Shown here: positions 59,177 to 64,000 of the stretch, one piece after another
How the letters are laid out: each line of letters starts with the position of its first letter
Position numbering within the stretch: the stretch's first letter is position 1
DNA from: Zeimonas sp003577305
Lineage (GTDB): Bacteria > Pseudomonadota > Gammaproteobacteria > Burkholderiales > Burkholderiaceae_E
NCBI GenBank assembly: GCA_030263385.1
Contig: SZOX01000003.1
Span: 442,893 to 506,892 of the forward strand
Length of the DNA stretch: 64,000 nt
Reading direction: 5' to 3'
Translations under genes and position numbers: made by a program
Notes under the pieces: model-generated
The model's input: only the letters and a program-made list of their open reading frames with translations
Databases searched by the model: none
What the model was told of the DNA's origin: nothing

Positions 59177-60010
59177 TCAAGTACGCCGCGGATCGCCGGT
59201 GCGGCCGGGCTCGATCCGATCCGGGCAGAATCCGAGGCTGCGGAGGAACTCGCCGGTGGCGGCGATCACTTCGTCGGGACGATCGAACTGGGGGCTGTGC
59301 CGGCAGTCGGGCAGCTTCACCAGGCGGGTGCCCGGCCGCAACTCGGCGATCCGCTCGATCTGGCGCATCGTGCCGTACTGGTCGTTTTCGCCCTGGATGG
59401 CGAGGATCGGGCAGCGCGACGCGGCCACCGCGTCTTCGATGTTCCAGGTGGCGAATTCGCCGGAAAGCCAGACGTCGCTCCAGCCGTGGAACGCACCGTC
59501 GACGTCTGCGTGGTAGCGGGCCAGTCGCTCGCGCAACCCCGGGCCGGCGTAGTCGCGGGTGATCGCGGCGATCGACTCGATGCAGACCGGCTCGACGAAC
59601 AGGTGCGGCGCCAGCGCGACCACAGCGCGCGGTACTTCCGGGAAGGCTCCCGCGTGGATCAGTGCGATCGAGGCTCCGTCGCTGTGGCCGAACAGGACCG
59701 GGCGGTCGATTTCGCAGGCGCGCAGCAGAGGCGGCAGTGCGGCGATCGCCTCCTCGTGCATGAAGCGCCAGTCGCGCGGACCCGGCAGCGGATCGGAGGC
59801 GCCATAGCCGAGACGCGAGTAGACGACGCCTGGAAGGCCGAGCGCCGCGCACAACCGGTCGGGGAAGTCGCGCCACATCCGCACGCTGCCGAGCCCTTCG
59901 TGCAGGAACACGAGTGCGGGCGCGGACGGCCTGGCGCTGCCGATTCGCCGGCACTCGATGCGTCGGCCATCGACGAGGATGCGGCGGGGTTCTTCCGCAG
60001 GATGATTCAT
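59177..60010 (-). CDS. Alpha/beta hydrolase (box-cluster associated)
   Basis: A 277-residue alpha/beta hydrolase: FLHEGLGSVRMW oxyanion motif, nucleophile Ser in LFGHSDGASIA, acidic residue in IQGENDQYGT and His in DCRHSPQFD. Hydrolases of this kind occur in aerobic benzoyl-CoA (box) clusters, perhaps as thioesterases or ring-cleavage-product hydrolases; the exact role is unresolved. Start codon is 28 bp from that of the divergent BoxR-like gene, so one of the two starts may be leaderless or misplaced. Confidence 0.85.
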   Translation of the reverse strand: MNHPAEEPRRILVDGRRIECRRIGSARPSAPALVFLHEGLGSVRMWRDFPDRLCAALGLPGVVYSRLGYGASDPLPGPRDWRFMHEEAIAALPPLLRACEIDRPVLFGHSDGASIALIHAGAFPEVPRAVVALAPHLFVEPVCIESIAAITRDYAGPGLRERLARYHADVDGAFHGWSDVWLSGEFATWNIEDAVAASRCPILAIQGENDQYGTMRQIERIAELRPGTRLVKLPDCRHSPQFDRPDEVIAATGEFLRSLGFCPDRIEPGRTGDPRRT

Positions 60011-60012
60011 GA

Positions 60013-60030
60013 GTTATATTGCAGTTTGTC
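60013..60030. promoter_or_regulatory. Candidate BoxR operator / promoter between hydrolase and boxR
   Basis: A/T-rich GTTATATTGCAGTTTGTC in an otherwise GC-rich spacer. It contains TATATT (a possible -10 for boxR) and the TTGCA core that also occurs at 61559-61573. BzdR/BoxR-type operators contain TGCA; the assignment is by analogy only. Confidence 0.5.
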
Positions 60031-60037
60031 GTCGAAC

Positions 60038-60973
60038 ATGGCCTTATCTTGCATGGCACCCCCGGTCCTGGGCAAATCACCCGACGAGGCGGGTTTCCTC
60101 GCCGCGCTGGGGCGGCGTGTGCGCGAGCGTCGCGACGAGGCGGGCCTGACCCGCAGGCGACTGTCCGAGCTCTCGGGCCTGTCCGAGCGCTACCTCGCGC
60201 AACTCGAATCGGGCGACGGCAACATCTCGATCCTGCTGATCCGGCGTGTCGCCGAGGCGCTGCACTGCTCGCTCGCGCAGTTGCTCAGCGACCAGGCCGC
60301 CGACCCCGAGATCGAGGCGGCGCTCGGGGTGTTGCGCACCCTCGAGCCCGGCCAGCGGCACCAGGCGGTGGCCACGCTGCAGCAGCGCTTCGGCGAGATG
60401 AGCCGCGAGCGCGCCCGGCGCATCGCGCTGGTAGGCCTGCGCGGCGCCGGCAAGTCGACGCTGGGCGCCCGACTCGCGGCGAGGCTGAAAGTGCCCTTCT
60501 TCGAACTCGACCAGCAGATCGAGCGCGAACTCGGCGCGGGTCTCGAGAGTATCTTCACGATGTACGGGCAGGACACCTATCGCGAGGCCGAACGCCGCGT
60601 GCTCGATCGGCTCACCCGCACGCACCGGCGCTGCGTGATCGCCACCGGCGGCTCGCTGGTGCTCGAGCCGCGCACCTACGAACTGCTTCGCGAGCGCTGC
60701 CTGACGGTGTGGCTGAAAGCCTCGCCCGAGGAACACATGGACCGCGTGATTGCCCAGGGCGACTTGCGGCCGATTCGCGGGCGCGACCACGCGATGGCCG
60801 AGTTGCGCACCATCCTCGAGCAGCGCGACCGCCTTTACGGGCTCGCCGACGCGACCGTGGACACGACCGGGATCGACGAGGCGGAGAGCCTGAAGCGCCT
60901 GGTGCAGGTGATCGCGGTGGCCAGCCCGCTGGCCGGATCGTCGGCGCGCGAGGCCACGGCCGCGCAGGGCTGA
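60038..60973 (+). CDS. boxR: BoxR/BzdR-like regulator (HTH + shikimate-kinase-like domain)
   Basis: A 311-residue fusion: an XRE-type HTH at ~23-82 (LGRRVRERRDEAGLTRRRLSELSGLSERYLAQLESG) joined by a linker to a shikimate-kinase-like P-loop domain (ALVGLRGAGKSTLG at 131-143; ETATGGS-type VIATGGSLVL). BzdR/BoxR proteins bind benzoyl-CoA through this domain to control benzoate genes. The ATG at 60038 lacks a ribosome site; ATG at 60053 is an alternative. Adjacent to benzoate-CoA ligase. Confidence 0.93.
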   Translation: MALSCMAPPVLGKSPDEAGFLAALGRRVRERRDEAGLTRRRLSELSGLSERYLAQLESGDGNISILLIRRVAEALHCSLAQLLSDQAADPEIEAALGVLRTLEPGQRHQAVATLQQRFGEMSRERARRIALVGLRGAGKSTLGARLAARLKVPFFELDQQIERELGAGLESIFTMYGQDTYREAERRVLDRLTRTHRRCVIATGGSLVLEPRTYELLRERCLTVWLKASPEEHMDRVIAQGDLRPIRGRDHAMAELRTILEQRDRLYGLADATVDTTGIDEAESLKRLVQVIAVASPLAGSSAREATAAQG

Positions 60974-61015
60974 GCGTCGTCTCGCCTCCTCGACCGCAGC
61001 GTTGCGGGCCGGGCC

Positions 61016-61501
61016 TCAGGCCTCGACGATCGTGGTGTGAACAGGCCCCGCCGCGCGCGCCTGGGCCAGCCAGTCGGGCATCCAGGCAGCCGCTGCCTCT
61101 TCCGGCAGGGCGCAGTCGGCGGTGTCGATCGTGAAGCGCTCACCGATGCGCCGTGCGCCGAGTTCGGCCAGCAGCCGGTCGAAGCGCATGCCGCCATGAG
61201 CGAAAGTGTCGCCGAAAGTGCTGTCGCCGAGCGCGAGCACGCCGTAGCTCACCGCCGACAGGTCGGGACGCTGCGCCTGCAGCGCCTCGAACAGGTCGCG
61301 CGCGTTGTCGGGTACGTCGCCGTGGCCGTAGGTGGAGGTGCAGACGAGGAAGATCGCGTCGCCCTCGAACACCGCCGGCGTGAGATCGTCCATCAGTCTC
61401 GCGACGATGCGCGTGCCGGGGTCGGCAAAGCGCAACTCGAGTTCCTGCGCCACGAGGTGCGCGTTGCCGGTCATCGTGCCGACCAGGATTTCCACGTTCA
61501 T
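61016..61501 (-). CDS. Small flavodoxin (MioC-like)
   Basis: A 161-residue flavodoxin: FMN loop GTMTGNAH at residues 8-15, TSTYGHGDVPDNA and LALGDSTFGDTFAHGG. It could carry electrons in the benzoate module, but no partner reductase is in the window. The C-terminal ~9 residues (PVHTTIVEA) come from DNA at 61025-61047 that matches the terminal repeat of MITE-like element 1 (21 of 23 bases), suggesting the gene end was overwritten by an insertion. Confidence 0.9.
   Translation of the reverse strand: MNVEILVGTMTGNAHLVAQELELRFADPGTRIVARLMDDLTPAVFEGDAIFLVCTSTYGHGDVPDNARDLFEALQAQRPDLSAVSYGVLALGDSTFGDTFAHGGMRFDRLLAELGARRIGERFTIDTADCALPEEAAAAWMPDWLAQARAAGPVHTTIVEA
61025..61047. mobile_element. Remnant of MITE-like element 1 terminal repeat in flavodoxin 3' end
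   Basis: GACGATCGTGGTGTGAACA GGCC compared with 21662-21684 of element 1: 21 of 23 positions agree. The matching second end is not nearby, so this is a fossil or solo end. It encodes the last residues of the flavodoxin on the minus strand. Confidence 0.6.
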
Positions 61502-61558
61502 CGTTCGTCTCGCTCGTTCCTGATGCAGGATAATGCCAGTCGAGGATCAGCGAGGGCA

Positions 61559-61573
61559 GTTTATTGCATTGTC
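61559..61573. promoter_or_regulatory. Candidate BoxR operator upstream of benzoate-CoA ligase
   Basis: GTTTATTGCATTGTC, sharing ATTGCA and TTGTC with 60013-60030, lies in the 195-bp gap between flavodoxin and the ligase gene. The similarity is short and could be chance, but the A/T-rich islands stand out. Confidence 0.45.
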
Positions 61574-61695
61574 TCGAGTCGTGCGATAACGTCCCTGTTC
61601 GCAGGGTGAGCATGCGCCGACACCCCGGCGCAGGTCCGCCCGGCGCGCAGGCGCGCCATAATTCCCCTCATCATCGAGCGCCGAGGAGAACTGCC

Positions 61696-63321
61696 GTGGC
61701 CCAGTTGTCGAGTGCCGACCATTCGGTGAGTCCGCCGCGGCTGTCGATTCCGCGCGGGTACAACGCCGCGCACGATCTCGTCGAGCGCAACCTGAAGGCG
61801 GGCCGAGGCGAGCGGATCGCCTTCATCGACGACCGCGGCAGCATCACCTATGCCGAGCTCGCGCGGCGCGTCAATCGCTTCGCCTCGTCGCTCGCCGGCC
61901 TGGGCCTGCGCCCGGAAGACCGTGTGATGATCTGCATGCTCGACACGACCGACTGGCCGGTGGCGTTCCTCGGCGCGATCAAGGCGGGCGTCGTGCCGGT
62001 GGCGGTGAACACGCTGCTCAAGCCGCAGGACTACGAGTACATGCTGCGCGACTCGCGTGCCCGGGTGCTGTTCGTCTCGCAGGCGCTGCTGCCTGCGTTC
62101 GAGGGGCTCGCGGAAAAGGTGCCGACCCTCGCGCGCACCGTCGTGTCGGGCGCACCGAGCCCCGTTCCGGGCCAGGCCGCGACCGACGAGTTCAGTGCGC
62201 TGGTCGCCGGCGGCAGCGACCACTTCGAGCCTGCCGAGACGGTGGCCGACGAGCCCTGCTTCTGGCTCTACTCGTCCGGCTCCACCGGCGCCCCCAAGGG
62301 CACCGTTCACGTGCACTCGAGCCTGATCCAGACGGCCGAATTGTTCGCCCGGCCGGTGATCGGCATCACGGAATCCGACATCGTGTTCAGCGCCGCGAAG
62401 CTGTTCTTCGCGTACGGACTGGGCAACGGGCTCACGTTCCCGATGTCGGTGGGGGCCACCGCAGTGCTGATGGCCGAGCGGCCCACGCCCGAAGCGGTGT
62501 TCCTGCGCCTGACCGGCGAGGCGCCCGCAGCCCTGGCGAAGATGCGCGCCCGGCCCACGGTGCACTACGGGGTGCCCACGCTGTTCGCGGCCATGCTCGC
62601 GAGCCCGTCGTTTCCGGCGCGCGAACAGCTCGGCCTGCGCGTGGCCACCTCCGCCGGCGAGGCGCTGCCTGCGCGCGTCGGCGCCAGCTTCACCGAACGC
62701 ACCGGGGTCGAGATCCTCGACGGCATCGGCTCGACCGAAATGCTGCACGTCTTCCTCTCGAACCGTTCCGGCGAGGTGCGCTACGGCACTACCGGCAAGC
62801 CGGTGCCGGGCTACTCGCTCAGGCTGCTCGGCGACGACGGCCAGGAGGTCGACGTCGGCGAGGTCGGCGACCTGTACATCGGCGGGCCCTCCTCGGCCGC
62901 GATGTACTGGAACCAGCGCGATAAGTCGCGCCAGACCTTCCAGGGCGAGTGGACGCGCAGCGGCGACAAGTACGTGCGCGACGCCGACGGCTACTACACC
63001 TACGCCGGACGCTCCGACGACATGCTGAAGGTGAGCGGCCAGTACGTGTCGCCGTTCGAGGTCGAGTCGGCGATTGCCTCGCACCCGCAGGTGCTCGAAG
63101 CCGCGGTGGTCGGCGCCGCCGATGAAGACCGGCTGATCAAGCCCAAGGCCTACGTCGTGCTCAAGGAGCCGTCGAAGGCATCGCCTGCGCTCGCCGAGGA
63201 ACTGCGCTCGTACGTGAAGGACCAGCTCGCCCCGTTCAAGTATCCGCGCTGGGTCGAGTTCGTCGAGGAGCTGCCCAAGACCGCCACCGGCAAGATCCAG
63301 CGCTTCAAGCTGCGCGGCTGA
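61696..63321 (+). CDS. bclA: Benzoate-CoA ligase family protein
   Basis: A 541-residue adenylate-forming ligase: P-loop SSGSTGAPKG, FFAYGLGNGLTFPMSVGATAVL (diagnostic for the benzoate-CoA ligase group), A5 GSTEMLH and the catalytic Lys in KTATGKIQRFK. Activates benzoate (or a close analogue such as aminobenzoate) to the CoA ester before ring epoxidation. GTG start at 61696 with AGGAGA 7 bp upstream; the frame continues 5' without homology. Followed by a MaoC-type gene 20 bp downstream. Confidence 0.92.
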   Translation: MAQLSSADHSVSPPRLSIPRGYNAAHDLVERNLKAGRGERIAFIDDRGSITYAELARRVNRFASSLAGLGLRPEDRVMICMLDTTDWPVAFLGAIKAGVVPVAVNTLLKPQDYEYMLRDSRARVLFVSQALLPAFEGLAEKVPTLARTVVSGAPSPVPGQAATDEFSALVAGGSDHFEPAETVADEPCFWLYSSGSTGAPKGTVHVHSSLIQTAELFARPVIGITESDIVFSAAKLFFAYGLGNGLTFPMSVGATAVLMAERPTPEAVFLRLTGEAPAALAKMRARPTVHYGVPTLFAAMLASPSFPAREQLGLRVATSAGEALPARVGASFTERTGVEILDGIGSTEMLHVFLSNRSGEVRYGTTGKPVPGYSLRLLGDDGQEVDVGEVGDLYIGGPSSAAMYWNQRDKSRQTFQGEWTRSGDKYVRDADGYYTYAGRSDDMLKVSGQYVSPFEVESAIASHPQVLEAAVVGAADEDRLIKPKAYVVLKEPSKASPALAEELRSYVKDQLAPFKYPRWVEFVEELPKTATGKIQRFKLRG

Positions 63322-63341
63322 GGCCGACGAGGGAATTCACG

Positions 63342-63797
63342 ATGCGGGTGTTCGAGAGCCTGGCCGAACTGCGGCCCCTGGTGGGACAGGAAGTCGCGGT
63401 CAGCGACTGGGTCGAGGTGACGCAGCAGCGCATCGACCAGTTCGCGCAAGCCACTGGCGACCTCCAGTGGATCCACGTCGATCCGCAGCGCGCGGCGAAG
63501 GGGCCGTTCGGCACGACGATCGCGCACGGCTACCTGACGCTGTCGATGCTGCCGCTGTTTTCCGAGAGCGCGATCGAGTTCCGCGGCGTGCGGATGAGCG
63601 TGAACTACGGGCTGAATCGCGTGCGCTTCATGGCGCCGGTTCCAGCGGGCAGCGAACTGCGCGCCCGCTTCAGGCTGGTCGCGGTCGACGACATCGCGGA
63701 CAACGGCGTGCAGGTGACCACCGAAGTCACCGTCGAACGCAAGGGAAGCGACCGCCCCGTCTGCGTCGCCGAGACCATCGCGCGTCGCTACGCATAG
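63342..63797 (+). CDS. MaoC-type acyl-CoA hydratase (R-specific enoyl-CoA hydratase-like)
   Basis: A 151-residue hotdog protein with the hydratase-2 motif: catalytic Asp/His in DLQWIHVDPQRAAKGPFGTTIAHGYLTLS. Hydrates trans-2-enoyl-CoA; here probably acts on CoA intermediates from benzoate breakdown. Cotranscribed with the ligase. Confidence 0.9.
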   Translation: MRVFESLAELRPLVGQEVAVSDWVEVTQQRIDQFAQATGDLQWIHVDPQRAAKGPFGTTIAHGYLTLSMLPLFSESAIEFRGVRMSVNYGLNRVRFMAPVPAGSELRARFRLVAVDDIADNGVQVTTEVTVERKGSDRPVCVAETIARRYA

Positions 63798-64000
63798 GGC
63801 GCGGGCCGCCGGCCGCTTCGGCGGTGAGTGCCGCCGGCCCAGCCGGCCGCCGGGCTTCGGCCACGGGCCCGCACGCGCCCCTGCGCCCCTGTGGGCGGAG
63901 CCGCGGACGCGCTGTCCTACGGAAACGCTTGGTCGCTCGCGCGGAGCCCGGACCGTCGGCCCCAACTCGGTCGCTTCGCTCCCTCAGACAGGGGCCGACT
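63798..64000. other. Non-coding 203 bp at the window end with a long inverted repeat
   Basis: No gene is visible. GTCGGCCCC (63955-63963) and GGGGCCGAC (63991-63999) frame a 27-base spacer containing CTCGGTCGCTTCGCTCCC, a hairpin-like sequence resembling repetitive elements common after genes in Burkholderiales. The window cuts here. Confidence 0.55.

Noticed and set aside
58742..60973. 743-residue open frame containing BoxR
   Set aside because: The upstream part is antisense to the hydrolase and stress-protein genes; BoxR begins near 60038.

Overview
The window is a GC-rich chromosomal segment, about two thirds G+C by eye. Gene order and protein types point to a betaproteobacterium, most likely Burkholderiales: miaB-phoH-ybeY-corC, tkt-gap-pgk ... 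pyk-fba ... purC-purE-purK, a DUF1631 protein, a TctDE-like two-component pair and a BoxR/benzoate-CoA ligase module. There is no phage, integrase, CRISPR array or rRNA. Coding density is high and most genes sit in tight, often ATGA-overlapping, operons. Species is inference only.

Layout. 1-7.9 kb (minus strand): tRNA-Met, a small secreted protein, miaB, then an inserted pair (a TPR + outer-membrane-barrel protein of the Slam/type XI secretion type and a FecR-domain protein with a Gly/Thr repeat and a TbpB-like C-terminal barrel), then phoH, ybeY and corC (cut by the window edge). 8-20 kb: TctE/TctD-like two-component system, pyrF, an EamA transporter, a transglutaminase-like protein, an OmpA lipoprotein, groES-groEL under a CIRCE element, a cold-shock gene, a carboxymuconolactone-decarboxylase-like protein, hemN and ubiD. 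20-23 kb: a lytic transglycosylase and an aminotransferase, with a different small palindromic CTAG-flanked element (MITE-like) on each side of the aminotransferase gene.

23-31 kb is a catabolic locus. A serine-glyoxylate-type aminotransferase plus a TRAP transporter runs left; a GntR regulator plus a 1025-aa FAD/Fe-S 2-hydroxyacid dehydrogenase runs right. Two copies of a TTTG-TATG-CAAA palindrome lie between them, one over the regulator's own start codon. 31-39 kb: malic enzyme (MaeB), a DUF1631 protein, barstar, rsmE and a fused AdoMet decarboxylase-spermidine synthase.

39-58 kb is central carbon metabolism and purine synthesis: tkt-gap-pgk, then pyk-fba-hyi, then purC-purE-purK-tsaC. It is interrupted between pgk and pyk by a reverse-strand AhpD-like/ABC sugar-type transporter operon with a divergent NarL-type two-component system. 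58-64 kb: a triple-domain universal stress protein, an alpha/beta hydrolase, a BoxR-like regulator (HTH fused to a shikimate-kinase-like domain), a small flavodoxin, benzoate-CoA ligase and a MaoC-type hydratase. This looks like one edge of an aerobic CoA-dependent benzoate locus, but boxABC are not in the window.

The most notable pattern is that conserved housekeeping operons carry inserted accessory modules: the Slam/FecR pair, the ABC/two-component module and hyi. I find the Slam/FecR pair the best candidate for a poorly described system.
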